NCBI GenBank assembly: GCA_902785785.1
Contig: CADAAA010000009.1
Location: 1 to 64,000, forward strand
Length of the DNA stretch: 64,000 bases
Direction of reading: 5' to 3'
DNA from: an uncultured Bacteroidia bacterium
GTDB lineage: Bacteria; Bacteroidota; Bacteroidia; Bacteroidales; UBA932
The notes below the pieces were generated by a model. It was given only the letters and a program-made list of their open reading frames with translations. It searched no databases and was not told the origin of the DNA. The stretch's first letter is position 1, and each line of letters begins with the position of its first letter. Positions 1 through 9,023 of this stretch are shown in pieces. The translations under genes were made by a program, and so were the position numbers.

Positions 1-32
1 TCCTTTAAATTACTAATTTTCAAGGACTTTTG

Positions 33-40
33 CAAATATA
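33..40 (-). promoter_or_regulatory. Possible -7 element for a gene left of the window
   Basis: On the minus strand this reads TATATTTG, a match to the Bacteroidetes -7 consensus TAnnTTTG. No TTTG -33 box is seen at 19-21 nt. It would drive a leftward gene lying beyond base 1. The AT-rich stretch 1-117 otherwise shows nothing I can name. Confidence 0.3.
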
Positions 41-117
41 ATCACTTGAAATTTAGATGTTTAACAGCATAAATTTCAATTTTTTGTCATGTACTAAAAT
101 ACACTGCTTAAAACGCA

Positions 118-144
118 CTCGGGCGGCCCGTTGGGTCGCCCGAG
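118..144 (-). terminator. Rho-independent terminator of adhesin module A
   Basis: A perfect-armed hairpin (CTCGGGCG / CGCCCGAG with CCC/GGG inside and a GTT loop) lies 24 nt past the stop of the vWA gene. On the minus strand it is followed by a T-rich run. Its core closely resembles the hairpins at 9024-9062 and 11757-11782. Confidence 0.8.
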
Positions 145-168
145 TAAAATTATTGAAGAGAAAGACTA

Positions 169-2418
169 TTAAAAGCTCTTAACCTTGGAGCTTTGGTAGT
201 TTTCTACACTTGCCTCGCCTTCGGCGCTGGTCGCGAAGTGGTTGATTGAGACCGCTTCAGCGTGCTTGGGGACACCTGTCTTTTCCGTGTTGTGGAAGAT
301 GAACGGATTCACTTCCACCTCAGAAGTGGTGAGCGTAGTACCCGAGCCAGACAGTGTGTAGGACCAGGCCCAGTCGTCTTCGATGATGGAATAGACATAG
401 TGCGGATCCAAAGCCATGAGAATCTTCTCGACCGGATCGCCATCAGCGCCCTTGTTGGTGAGGATCACCTTGGACCAGTTCTTTTCCGTACTGGTGTCAG
501 CCCTCGGCTTGCCGATGGCGTTGTACAGGATCTTCCCGTCATCGTCCTTCAGAGGCTCGCACATGTGAATCTCGAAGGTTGCGCTTTCACCGTGGCGAAG
601 TCCGTCCTTCTTGATCTTGATGATCATCGGAAGGTTGGTATGCGGAACAGGATAACTGTTGATATTCGTGTAAGTGTCGGTGTCTGGATTATAGACATAC
701 ACTCCGGAATCAGAATGGTTCGTGGCAGAACCGTCACCACCGGTCGCTTCGCCATTGGCCTGAACCTTGAACTCAATGACCAGTTTCCTACCACCCCAGA
801 ATGTGCTGCCATCGGGTTTGTACCGCTCGCCGACGAAATTGCCCATATTCTCACGCGTGGTAAATCCGGCTGCATCTTTAATATCATCCTCCGTGAAGTC
901 AAATCCTTCCACGGAAAGCATTTCGCGTTCCACACCGTCAGAGCAAGTCATAGTTTTGTAGGACGCTGTGACGCCTGTAGGAGTTTGCTGGTTTTCCCAA
1001 CCATTACCATCCTCGGTGATGTCCATGACATAGAAGGTAACATCGTCTGCACTGGCACCTTCGGGGATGATGAAGCTGTTGGAAACCACGTCTCTGATCT
1101 GCGTAGATGCATTGACGGTCGCATCGGACTGGCTGGCAGAGGATGCGATATCCTTAAAGATAGCCGTAAGGTCGGAATTACTGGCATCCTGATAGTAACC
1201 ACCGTCATCGCTACCACCGGTACCGGGAGTAGTCATGTCTGCAGCATTCGGGTAGTCGGAAGACACATAGTGCATATACTTGTGAGCATTCGCTGCGTCT
1301 GCCCCAAGATTGTCGAATACGCCAATGCTATAGATGATCGCTTCATAACCTCCTTGGTTTGCCGCTTTCTTAATCTCATTGGCTGCATCAATCGCACCAT
1401 TGGCGAAATCGTCATTCCAACCAGTCATACCAGGGATACCGTCTGTGAAGAACACAACTACTTTCGTACTTTCGCGATCCTTTACTTCATCCAGAAGATA
1501 CTTGGCTTTAGTCAAGCCATAGTGAGCCGCAGTACCGCCACCAGCGTTAAGGGCATTAATGCCAGCCTGGTTTTGCTGTAACAGAGAATTAACTCCGGCG
1601 GTAGTGCTTACATCTTTAAACTGCTTGAGTACTTCCGTGTAATTATAATCGTTGCTTGCGCTGTGAGTACCCGAGTCAGATCCTGCGCCCATATGATTAC
1701 CTTCGGCAATAGAACTCTCACTGGGGTTATTATTGCTGTAATAACGGTCACTGGCGAACTTGACGATACTGATCTGGTTATCAAGCGGTGTGCCGCGAAG
1801 ATTACCTTTCGTATCATACAGGGAGTTGTGATGAACTTCGTTGACGAAGGCGGTAACAGCATTCTTCAATTCAGTCATCTTACTCGTGCCCCTTGAAACC
1901 CGGTTGTAGAGAACACCGGTATAGATGGTTGTATTAGAGGCAGCTCCTCCTGGCCTGGTCGTTGTGGCTTGCGTACCGTTTAGATACCACCATGTGTCAC
2001 CAACCTGAAAACGGAGATACCGATCATTACCATAATTGTATCTACGCCAACGCTGAACCTGATAGTACTGTCCGTCTGTATGGAGATAGTAATACCTACT
2101 ATTTTCATTATCCGGATAACCGCTATAATTGTATCCCTGGCTAGGTCTTGCATTATAGTCATACAACGAATAAGCCATCGATCCAGACACGTCCAGGACC
2201 AGCACGATGTCAACAGGGATACCGGTTTCGGTAATGGAGCTTTCACCAGTTGCGTAGGTCTCGAGCGTGATGGTATACAGACCATGCTCGTCGGGGGCGG
2301 AAACAGTTTTCGCCGTAGCGACACCGCCATCTTCGTTCCAGGTCGTCTGGGCGTTAGCCGCGATGGTACCAGCCAGAAGAGCAATTCCGAGTGTAATGAA
2401 TTTAAATATATTTTTCAT
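169..2418 (-). CDS. Secreted vWA-domain adhesin, module A (Mfa5-like tip protein candidate)
   Basis: A 749-aa exported protein. I start it at the internal ATG (MKNIFKF), which gives a clean signal peptide ending in ANAQ at about residue 24; the upstream alternative adds only four residues. A von Willebrand factor A domain follows, with MIDAS motif DVSGSM at about residues 76-81 and the later metal-site segment FFTDGIP. Between them sits a Tyr-rich insertion of roughly 80 residues (many YY/YYY, WW). The C-terminal 150 residues hold a beta-rich domain starting IKIKKDGLRHGESATF, similar to the Cna-B-like tails of Bacteroidales vWA proteins, ending FHNTEKTGVPKHAEA. It is last in the operon peptide-lipoprotein-vWA. 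Known relative: Mfa5, the vWA tip protein of P. gingivalis Mfa1 fimbriae. The pilus-tip role here is inference from the neighbour and domain order. Confidence 0.85.
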   Translation of the reverse strand: MKNIFKFITLGIALLAGTIAANAQTTWNEDGGVATAKTVSAPDEHGLYTITLETYATGESSITETGIPVDIVLVLDVSGSMAYSLYDYNARPSQGYNYSGYPDNENSRYYYLHTDGQYYQVQRWRRYNYGNDRYLRFQVGDTWWYLNGTQATTTRPGGAASNTTIYTGVLYNRVSRGTSKMTELKNAVTAFVNEVHHNSLYDTKGNLRGTPLDNQISIVKFASDRYYSNNNPSESSIAEGNHMGAGSDSGTHSASNDYNYTEVLKQFKDVSTTAGVNSLLQQNQAGINALNAGGGTAAHYGLTKAKYLLDEVKDRESTKVVVFFTDGIPGMTGWNDDFANGAIDAANEIKKAANQGGYEAIIYSIGVFDNLGADAANAHKYMHYVSSDYPNAADMTTPGTGGSDDGGYYQDASNSDLTAIFKDIASSASQSDATVNASTQIRDVVSNSFIIPEGASADDVTFYVMDITEDGNGWENQQTPTGVTASYKTMTCSDGVEREMLSVEGFDFTEDDIKDAAGFTTRENMGNFVGERYKPDGSTFWGGRKLVIEFKVQANGEATGGDGSATNHSDSGVYVYNPDTDTYTNINSYPVPHTNLPMIIKIKKDGLRHGESATFEIHMCEPLKDDDGKILYNAIGKPRADTSTEKNWSKVILTNKGADGDPVEKILMALDPHYVYSIIEDDWAWSYTLSGSGTTLTTSEVEVNPFIFHNTEKTGVPKHAEAVSINHFATSAEGEASVENYQSSKVKSF

Positions 2419-2454
2419 GGTATGAATCATTTATGAGTTTGCTCAAGGTCGGTG

Positions 2455-4260
2455 TTAGGGTTTAATCTTGATTTCCTCGCCGGTTGCACCTGACCAGGCA
2501 GCCCAGCAGTCAGCGTATTCGTTGCCATCCGGATCCGTGGTTCCGATGGCCTGGACGACAATCTCCATCTTCAAGTGGACGCCACACGCACGGACACGCT
2601 TGTTGGACGTCGCAATCGGGATGTAAATCTCAGGGATCTTATCCTCCGGCAGGTCATAGTACTGGAACAGGGCTTGCGTTGCGGAATCAAGCGTCGTACC
2701 TGCACCAATCTTCGCAGTGAAATAGAAGTAACTACCCGTACCTCTGACCCAGTCGGTTCTGCCGGCCTTGGGAAGGCCGCCCTTGAAGGAGTCGTCGAAG
2801 TACTGGCCATAGACCGGATCTTCCCGGAACCACGGCTCTACCATCACATTAGTGCCGTCAGAGCCGTCGGTGGTGTAGCCGACCATGATGTCGGGTTCAG
2901 GTTTTCCTGTGTTTTGATAACTCAGAGAGTCAGCCTCGGTCTCCCAGCCGTACCAGTTGCCGATGACCATCATACGGACATACTCGTCCACGTTGCCAGT
3001 ATTGGTGACGTGAAGGTCGGATTTAGTCAAGCCATCCATCTCGTCAACAATCTTGACGGAAATATCAAACGGCTTCAGTGTATAGGTGCGGAGCTGGCCG
3101 GCCTTCCAGACGAGATTCTCAGTTCTTCCTTCGTTCAGTTTTTCACCGAAAGCGATTTCGTGGGTGATTTCCTCACCGTCCTGGGTGTCCTTGGTCTTGA
3201 CGCGGAAGGTCACTTCCATGGTGACGTTGTCGTCGATCTCCTGCGGGATGAACCAGAAGGTCAGGGAACCGTTCTCGTCGTTGAGGTTCTTGTCTGCGGC
3301 CGCCGCATACCAGGAATTGCCGAATTTGGTGCTATCCTTAGGAGTGTAGGTGACGGTACCGTCGACTCCGGCCTCAGCGGACCAGGCCTGGTTCTTGAAT
3401 TCCTGCGAGAAATTCGCGGTGGTTTCGTCGACATCCCAGTCGAAATCGCTGCCGGTGAAAGTAGCGGTGCCCGAAGATTTGAGGCCCTTGATCACGACCT
3501 TCGTGATGATGGTCTTGGTAGGGTTGTCGTTCAAGTGTCCGGTGCGGAACTTCACGCCAGTGAGCGCGTGGTACATCAAGACAGGAGCCCCGTTGGGAAG
3601 GTACCCGTCATGCTGTGTTTTAGTGTAGGTTGCTGTAGAAAATAGAATGTCTTCCTGTGCGGCACCAGTTGTTGGGCTGGAATAAGTAAATTTTATTTGT
3701 TTATTAGCCCTTGATGTGATGTTTACTCCTGTCGGTGAAAGTGGCATATTGAAATAAAAGTCAACAGGCGTAGTATCATCCGTCCAAGGATTGCCGGAAT
3801 AGGAGTATGTATAACGCCAACCATCGCCCACCGTATTTGTTCCCTTGGGAGCGTTTGGATCACTGGGGGTTCCCATGTGATCATACATATCTATTGCCGT
3901 GAATTCTCGAACTTCATCTGCTTCTTCTTCATCGAAGGTGGCTAATACACCCATAGAAGGATACAACGTGCCGACATTGACGGTATAGGCCGGAACGCCT
4001 TTCGTGGCGGGAGCGGGATTCAACTCTTCAATTGTTTCATCGAGGAACAGAGCATTTCCTTGGTCATCATTACCCATGGGAATAGAAACTCCCTGTGTTA
4101 TCTCCGGTTTAAAACTACCGGCCTTGGTCGCTGGCTCCCCGATAGTAAAAACTAAATCGTTCTCACCAAATTTGACATCGTCGAAAGGCTGCTCTTGCTG
4201 CATACAAGAGACGAACAGGATGGCTGAAATAGCCATCATTGCAAAGTAAATCTTCCTCAT
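2455..4260 (-). CDS. Fimbrillin-like surface lipoprotein, module A
   Basis: A 601-aa lipoprotein: signal with lipobox ending FVSC (Cys19), so probably outer-membrane anchored. After a short acidic linker come GVSIPMGND and a TKGVPAYTVNV segment that recur almost unchanged in the module B and C lipoproteins. The middle has a fimbrillin-family stretch (MYHALTGVKF, then KVVIKGLKSSGTATF). The final third carries VTNTGNVDEYVRMMVIGNWYG, resembling the camelysin/TasA NTG motif. It sits 20 nt after the small peptide gene and 36 nt before the vWA gene, so the three are one transcript. Type V pilins of this phylum are made as lipoproteins, so a shaft or anchor subunit of a fibre capped by the vWA protein is plausible, but this is inferred from context. 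Confidence 0.8.
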   Translation of the reverse strand: MRKIYFAMMAISAILFVSCMQQEQPFDDVKFGENDLVFTIGEPATKAGSFKPEITQGVSIPMGNDDQGNALFLDETIEELNPAPATKGVPAYTVNVGTLYPSMGVLATFDEEEADEVREFTAIDMYDHMGTPSDPNAPKGTNTVGDGWRYTYSYSGNPWTDDTTPVDFYFNMPLSPTGVNITSRANKQIKFTYSSPTTGAAQEDILFSTATYTKTQHDGYLPNGAPVLMYHALTGVKFRTGHLNDNPTKTIITKVVIKGLKSSGTATFTGSDFDWDVDETTANFSQEFKNQAWSAEAGVDGTVTYTPKDSTKFGNSWYAAAADKNLNDENGSLTFWFIPQEIDDNVTMEVTFRVKTKDTQDGEEITHEIAFGEKLNEGRTENLVWKAGQLRTYTLKPFDISVKIVDEMDGLTKSDLHVTNTGNVDEYVRMMVIGNWYGWETEADSLSYQNTGKPEPDIMVGYTTDGSDGTNVMVEPWFREDPVYGQYFDDSFKGGLPKAGRTDWVRGTGSYFYFTAKIGAGTTLDSATQALFQYYDLPEDKIPEIYIPIATSNKRVRACGVHLKMEIVVQAIGTTDPDGNEYADCWAAWSGATGEEIKIKP

Positions 4261-4280
4261 AACTTTCAGTCTTTCAAAGG

Positions 4281-4475
4281 TTAGGATTCAAAATAGAACA
4301 CTTCACCCTCCGCGTCTCCGACTCCCTTCGTCGGATCAGTCGGGTCGTTCATGTTTTCCAACGAGTTAACCTGCACGTTGAAGCGCACAGAATTACAGAT
4401 GAGACCTTCAAGATCCACGTCAGCCACCGTAACATGCGGTACCTGGTAAGTCTTTTTTGCCCGTAAATTAAACAT
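4281..4475 (-). CDS. Small conserved leaderless peptide, module A
   Basis: A 64-aa peptide that I do not recognise as a named family. It has no signal peptide or membrane segment. It begins basic (RAKKTYQVP), has the core LEGLICNSV at residues 22-30 with a single Cys27, an NMND segment near residue 41, and ends in VFYFES. The same layout occurs in the peptides at 4943-5119 and 18893-19072, each directly upstream of a fimbrillin-like lipoprotein. It is the first gene of its operon, about 140 nt downstream of the predicted transcription start. Conservation of core and tail across three otherwise diverged copies argues it is translated and functional. Function unknown; chaperone, regulatory or secreted-peptide roles are all open. 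Confidence 0.75.
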   Translation of the reverse strand: MFNLRAKKTYQVPHVTVADVDLEGLICNSVRFNVQVNSLENMNDPTDPTKGVGDAEGEVFYFES

Positions 4476-4624
4476 GGTTGATTTATATTATTAATAGTTT
4501 CAATTGCCCAGTCAATTTCCTATATTGCCGGTTATGGGAACAAAACGATAACTCGCCCTCCTTTCAAAACCCGTCTGCCGAAATCCCCAAACGGCAAATT
4601 CCATAGTACACAGTTTACAACTGG

Positions 4625-4655
4625 CAAAGTTATATACAAATATTCAGAATCCAAA
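4625..4655 (-). promoter_or_regulatory. Promoter of adhesin module A operon
   Basis: Minus-strand TTTG (4655-4652), a 19-nt spacer, then TAACTTTG (4632-4625) fit the Bacteroidetes sigma consensus TTTG/TAnnTTTG exactly. The predicted start near 4618 gives a 5' leader of about 140 nt before the small peptide gene. Confidence 0.75.
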
Positions 4656-4815
4656 GTTTCTCTAACTTTTTTTTGAACAATTTTATCAACACTGAGCGGA
4701 GACGACCCCACCGAATCATCCTTAGATGATAGCGGACTATGACAACTAAACTGATTTAACTTGGCCTCCGGGCTAAAAAAGAGCAAAAAAATGCTGGAGT
4801 TTCAATATATATTTA

Positions 4816-4823
4816 TATATTTG
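4816..4823 (+). promoter_or_regulatory. -7 element of adhesin module B operon
   Basis: TATATTTG matches TAnnTTTG. No good -33 TTTG is seen, so this promoter may need an activator. The leader to the small peptide start is about 110 nt. Confidence 0.5.
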
Positions 4824-4942
4824 TAATGTGGAAGGGATTGTTTCTTTCGTAAGTCAGGAACGGGCGCGGAGATGGTTTTTCAAATTACATGTATTTTTTT
4901 GAAGTATATATACAAAAAATAGTAACATTTAATTTTGACAAA

Positions 4943-5119
4943 ATGATGACCTTGAAAAAGAAAAGATCGTATGAGGACCCGCTCACCACGGTGACGCAGG
5001 CAGATCTCGAAGGACTCATCTGTTCATCCGTCCTCTACCTGATGGAGGTGGATGAGCTTCACAACATGAATGCTGATGAGGAAGCTCAGGAAGCACAGAA
5101 TTTCTATTTTGAGTTTTAA
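4943..5119 (+). CDS. Small conserved leaderless peptide, module B
   Basis: A 58-aa peptide, unnamed family. The frame is open upstream to 4889, but alignment with the module A and C peptides favours the adjacent ATG codons at 4943/4946 (MMTLKKKRSYEDP). The core LEGLICSSV lies at residues 22-30 with Cys27 as the only cysteine; an HNMNADEE segment follows and the protein ends NFYFEF. It has no signal peptide. The gene ends 18 nt before the start of the module B lipoprotein and is first in the operon. Strong matching of core and tail to two other copies supports real coding; function is unknown. Confidence 0.75.
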   Translation: MMTLKKKRSYEDPLTTVTQADLEGLICSSVLYLMEVDELHNMNADEEAQEAQNFYFEF

Positions 5120-5137
5120 GCTATGGAGGACAGTATT

Positions 5138-6910
5138 ATGAAAAAATCTTACATCGTATTGACAGTCCTTGCATTGGCTGCCCTGGTGTCCTGCCAGGAG
5201 AACGAGATTAATTACAAGCCGCTTGAGAAGGGCGAAGTGGGGTTCTACCTCAAGGAAGCCCGTACCACGAAGGCTGGCGGTGTTGCTACCGTGAAGGGTG
5301 TCACCCTTCCCCTCGGTAACGACGGCCGCGGACATAGCTTCGTCCTTGAGCAGACCATTACCGACCTCGACGCCATTGGTCCCGATACAAAGGGCACCCC
5401 TGCGTATACCGAGAATGTCATTGACCTTTACGGCGGCAAGTTCACAGCGACCGTTATCGGCAAAAACGGCGCATATGAAGAGAACGGCGAGTTCGTCTAT
5501 GACGATGCTTATAAAAAGTACATCAGGACATATGCCAACGACCTATGGGACAATGCCGCGCTTACCTTTTACATGTGGATGCCCGGTGATCTGGATGCTT
5601 CTGTGAATAGCGGCAACGGTATCGCTGTTTCCAATCTTTCAGGCGGAAAGATCACTTTCACGTATGACGGTTCCGGGCTTTTGACTGCGAGCGCTGATTC
5701 TGTCCTTGCCAAGGATATGACCGACCTGCTCTTCACTTCCAGGTCTTTCTCCGGCAAAGGCACCGGTGACGGCCAGTACAATGAGAAAGAAGGTGCGGAC
5801 GTCCTTTTCCACCATGTCTTTACCGGTGTGAAGTTCGCAAGTTCCAACTCTTCGGACGATGACGAGACTATCAAGATCAACGAAGTCCTCTTCAGGGGAC
5901 TTCAGGACAAGGGTACGTGCGTTGTCACTCCTGCCGCTGAGGGCGGATCTTACTCGGATGACCCCACAAATTATTCTTCTGCATCAACGTCCGTCTGGAC
6001 TCCGGCTTCCAGCCCTGTTTCCGGCACATCATATTCTACCGGTGCTATCGCTGATGCTTTCGCAGATTATTCTGCCAGCGACTTTACCTTCCCGGGGAGC
6101 TTTACCGCCGCAGGCAGCGACAGGAACTTCAACGATGACAACGCTTCCCAGACCCTCTGGATCATGCCTCAGACTATCGGCTCGGGTGTCAAGCTTACCA
6201 TCAAGTACACCATCACCCGCGACGGTGTCGAGGAACCCGGTGAGTGGACCATCGATTTCGGTGACTATCTCAGCAAGACTGACACCCAAATCGAGCTCAA
6301 GGCCGGCCAACTCCACACCTTCTACATCAAGATCGATGACGTGAACGTGATGATTGAGGACAACGTCACAAACACAACAAAGAATGGCGTCGTTATCACC
6401 AATACCGGTAGTGTCGACGCGTACATCCGCGCTTCCATCATCGGTCAGTGGCTCGATAACGACGAGAACCCGGTGTTCGGATTTGTCGACAACATCACTG
6501 ATTACGAGCAGACCGACAGTTGGTATGATGACCAGTTCGGTGCAGGTGAGGATGAGACTTCCAGGGTGTCGCATGGCACTTTTATCGGCCTTGCCGGATA
6601 TAAGGGCGGTACTAATCCTCTTAACAATTGGATGCTCTGTCCTGATGGGTTCTATTACTATCAGAATGTGGTAGCAACCGGGGAAGCTGCTGGTGACGCG
6701 CTGTTTACCAGTTACACGATCAATCCTGATTTCCCTCAATTTGTCAGAGTAGGTTCCAATACTTATCCTATTCATTTCCAGCTTGAGATCTCTACCCAGG
6801 CGGTTTCTGCCAGGATGCCTGCAGAAAAGAATGGTGAGACCAATTATACTTGGAAGGAGGCTTGGAAGAAAGCTTTAGGATATGACCCTGAAATCGGCCC
6901 CACAGAGTAA
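5138..6910 (+). CDS. Fimbrillin-like surface lipoprotein, module B
   Basis: A 590-aa lipoprotein with lipobox LVSC (Cys19). The start at 5138 (MKKSYIV) is preferred over the in-frame ATG at 5123 because it is preceded by GGAGGA and gives a normal lipoprotein signal. The recurring blocks of the family are present: VTLPLGNDGRG, DTKGTPAYTENV, the fimbrillin-like LFHHVFTGVKFA, the repeated NFNDDNASQTLWIMPQ block (NLNDENGSLTFWFIPQ in A), and near the C-terminus VVITNTGSVDAYIRASIIGQW. It lies between the small peptide and the vWA protein, 21 nt ahead of the latter. Role as pilus-like subunit or anchor is inferred from pairing with the vWA protein. Confidence 0.8.
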   Translation: MKKSYIVLTVLALAALVSCQENEINYKPLEKGEVGFYLKEARTTKAGGVATVKGVTLPLGNDGRGHSFVLEQTITDLDAIGPDTKGTPAYTENVIDLYGGKFTATVIGKNGAYEENGEFVYDDAYKKYIRTYANDLWDNAALTFYMWMPGDLDASVNSGNGIAVSNLSGGKITFTYDGSGLLTASADSVLAKDMTDLLFTSRSFSGKGTGDGQYNEKEGADVLFHHVFTGVKFASSNSSDDDETIKINEVLFRGLQDKGTCVVTPAAEGGSYSDDPTNYSSASTSVWTPASSPVSGTSYSTGAIADAFADYSASDFTFPGSFTAAGSDRNFNDDNASQTLWIMPQTIGSGVKLTIKYTITRDGVEEPGEWTIDFGDYLSKTDTQIELKAGQLHTFYIKIDDVNVMIEDNVTNTTKNGVVITNTGSVDAYIRASIIGQWLDNDENPVFGFVDNITDYEQTDSWYDDQFGAGEDETSRVSHGTFIGLAGYKGGTNPLNNWMLCPDGFYYYQNVVATGEAAGDALFTSYTINPDFPQFVRVGSNTYPIHFQLEISTQAVSARMPAEKNGETNYTWKEAWKKALGYDPEIGPTE

Positions 6911-6931
6911 TCATAAAAGGAGATTAAGATT

Positions 6932-8995
6932 ATGAAAAAGATACATAGTTATTTACTCGCAGTTGCTGCTCTGTTTGTCTTTGTCCCGGGCTTGAATGCC
7001 CAGACTATTGAGGAAGAGATTGGTCCGCTTGAGTTCCCTGGCGATACCAGCGGATTCGCTGAAGAGGCCAATATCGGGTTCAAGAAGAATATCTCAAAAC
7101 CTGTTGATGGTACCTATTGGCTCAAACTCGAGGCCTATGCAACGGGTAGTGGTACTCAGACCTCCAAGGCTGTCCCTTCGGATGTTATCCTCGTTCTGGA
7201 CCTTTCGAGTTCGATGGACGATCCGTATGAGGGCTATACAGACAGGCTTGATGCACTTCAGGTTGCTACCAAGAAGTTCGTCGACTCCATTTATCAGAAT
7301 GCTGTCGATGCGTTGGCTCAGGATCCTCAATATCCTGGCAATAGGATAGCCATCATCACATATTCCGGTTCCACCCAAGTCTATCTTGAAAGCGGCGGAT
7401 GGGTTACTGTCGATGCTACGGGACGGGATTTCTTGAAAGATGACGTCATTGATGAGTTTGATCTTACCGGCCATTCCGGTACTCGACCCGAGTATGGCTT
7501 GAAGATGGCGATAGACGAGTTGCTTTCCGGTACTACCGATGATGATTCGGCTCGTGATGGGGCCAGTGTGAGTGTTGTCATGTTCACCGATGGTTATCCC
7601 GTACAGAGCCAGACTGACCCCGGTGAAGGTAGTGGCAACACCAGATTCAACTATGGATATGCAAATGACGCGATTTATTACGCCCACCAGATTAAAGCAG
7701 ACTATAAAGCTAAATTATTTACAGTTGGTCTTATTACTCCTGTAGCGCAAGCTAATAACTGGGAGTACAGGAATTACAGGAGAGTTCAGTACCTTATGGA
7801 TCTGCTTTCTTCTAATTATCCTGATTCCAGTATTGATCAGTTGGGTAATACAAATACCTGGGTAGTCGCTGATAATAGCTTAGGCGCTATTACCGTCGAA
7901 GGCCTTACACCCGGTACGAAGGACAATACCGGCAACTATTTCCAGCTTGTCACTGAAGATACAGACCTGTCTGATATCTTTGATACGATTGCCAGTCAAT
8001 CCGGCGGATCACCGGCAGAGACATTTACCGAGGAGTCTCAGGCTGTAGATATTGTTTCTTCCAGTTTCCTTCTTGATGGCGCAAATGCTAGTGATATCAA
8101 GGTCTTCACGGCTCCATATCTCTTCAATTCCGAGACTGGTGAACTGTATTTCGGAACAGAGACTCTTGCTCCCAACAGCACGGACACTTATGATGATTAC
8201 GAGGTCGTGGACGGCAATAAGGTCCTCGTTAAGGCCGACAAGGATGTCGATGATGCTATCATGGAAGCCGGTGGTATCACCGTGAATGGCAATGAGATTA
8301 CCGTCATAGGCTTTGATTATGCCGACAACTGGTGCGGGCCAGTGAAGGAGGGTACTACTACTGTTGATGCTCAGGGCCACAAGATCATCATCATGATCCC
8401 CATTGTGACCAATCCGGACGCAGTCGGTGGACCTAATGTTGCTACCAATGGCCCCGGCTCGGGTATCAAGGATAAGAATGGCGACATGCTTGTCAAATTT
8501 GACCCGCCGGCAGTCAGCCTTCCTATCAATGTCCAGATCCAGACCACTGGCCTTTCCGAGGGTGAAAGCGCAAAGTATTCAATTAAGAGAAGAGTTGGAA
8601 CAGGTGAGTGGGAGTATGTCACCACTGTGTTCGTTACCCGTCATAAAGGCCAGGGAGATCCGTCAGTGTACCTGAAAGGATTGCCTTCGAGAGGTGATGA
8701 AGGTAACTATCAGTACATAATCATCGATGATGATTGGGATTGGACCTATACACTTGACAATGTGTCCGGCACCCGGACAGACGGCGAGACGGAGCCTTAT
8801 GGCCCGGATGAAGATATCTACACCGACAATTTCGCAGTCAACCCGATTATCTTCAACGTCTCCAAGAACAACGGCATCTCACCTAAGGTACGCTACTCTG
8901 AGAGTAAGGCTAGCAATAACTTCGAGACTCAGGAAGCCGGATATGACGACTACAAGAACAATGGTAGAACTGTTATAACAGTAACTTCGGACTAA
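6932..8995 (+). CDS. Secreted vWA-domain adhesin, module B
   Basis: A 687-aa exported protein with signal peptide ending LNAQ (about residue 24) and a purine-rich ribosome site (AAGGAG) upstream. The vWA domain has MIDAS DLSSSM at residues 90-95 and a second metal segment MFTDGYP. Unlike copies A and C there is no long Tyr-rich insertion right after the MIDAS, so it is the shortest of the three. The C-terminal domain IQTTGLSEGESAKYSI followed by a DDDWDWTYTL strand matches the other copies (DDWAWSYTL in A, TGWSWAYE in C). It is the last gene of operon B and is followed by a hairpin at 9024-9062. Predicted to be a metal-dependent adhesive tip protein; ligand unknown. Confidence 0.85.
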   Translation: MKKIHSYLLAVAALFVFVPGLNAQTIEEEIGPLEFPGDTSGFAEEANIGFKKNISKPVDGTYWLKLEAYATGSGTQTSKAVPSDVILVLDLSSSMDDPYEGYTDRLDALQVATKKFVDSIYQNAVDALAQDPQYPGNRIAIITYSGSTQVYLESGGWVTVDATGRDFLKDDVIDEFDLTGHSGTRPEYGLKMAIDELLSGTTDDDSARDGASVSVVMFTDGYPVQSQTDPGEGSGNTRFNYGYANDAIYYAHQIKADYKAKLFTVGLITPVAQANNWEYRNYRRVQYLMDLLSSNYPDSSIDQLGNTNTWVVADNSLGAITVEGLTPGTKDNTGNYFQLVTEDTDLSDIFDTIASQSGGSPAETFTEESQAVDIVSSSFLLDGANASDIKVFTAPYLFNSETGELYFGTETLAPNSTDTYDDYEVVDGNKVLVKADKDVDDAIMEAGGITVNGNEITVIGFDYADNWCGPVKEGTTTVDAQGHKIIIMIPIVTNPDAVGGPNVATNGPGSGIKDKNGDMLVKFDPPAVSLPINVQIQTTGLSEGESAKYSIKRRVGTGEWEYVTTVFVTRHKGQGDPSVYLKGLPSRGDEGNYQYIIIDDDWDWTYTLDNVSGTRTDGETEPYGPDEDIYTDNFAVNPIIFNVSKNNGISPKVRYSESKASNNFETQEAGYDDYKNNGRTVITVTSD

Positions 8996-9012
8996 TTCCG
9001 AACGACGTAAAT

Positions 9013-9020
9013 TAGTTTTG
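9013..9020 (+). promoter_or_regulatory. Possible -7 element ahead of the CotH gene pair
   Basis: TAGTTTTG fits TAnnTTTG, without a clear -33 box. If used, transcription would start at the foot of the hairpin at 9024, which would then be a 5' leader structure of the peptide-CotH transcript. Confidence 0.3.
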
Positions 9021-9023
9021 CTT

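Larger units (their letters stand above)
4476..4942. other. AT-rich divergent intergenic region between modules A and B
   Basis: This 467-nt region holds the promoters of the two divergent adhesin operons and nothing else I can support. The minus-strand promoter at 4625-4655 is a near-ideal match; the plus-strand -7 box at 4816-4823 lacks a clear -33 box. An 84-codon minus-strand frame at 4532-4786 overlaps the first promoter and shows no recognisable protein features. Confidence 0.7.

Noticed and set aside
262-1581. A 439-codon plus-strand frame antisense to the vWA gene of module A
   Set aside because: No signal, domain or promoter; the minus strand has a coherent vWA protein over the same span.
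4532-4786. An 84-codon minus-strand open frame between modules A and B
   Set aside because: It spans the consensus promoter of module A, has no recognisable domain or signal, and is AT-rich noncoding in character.
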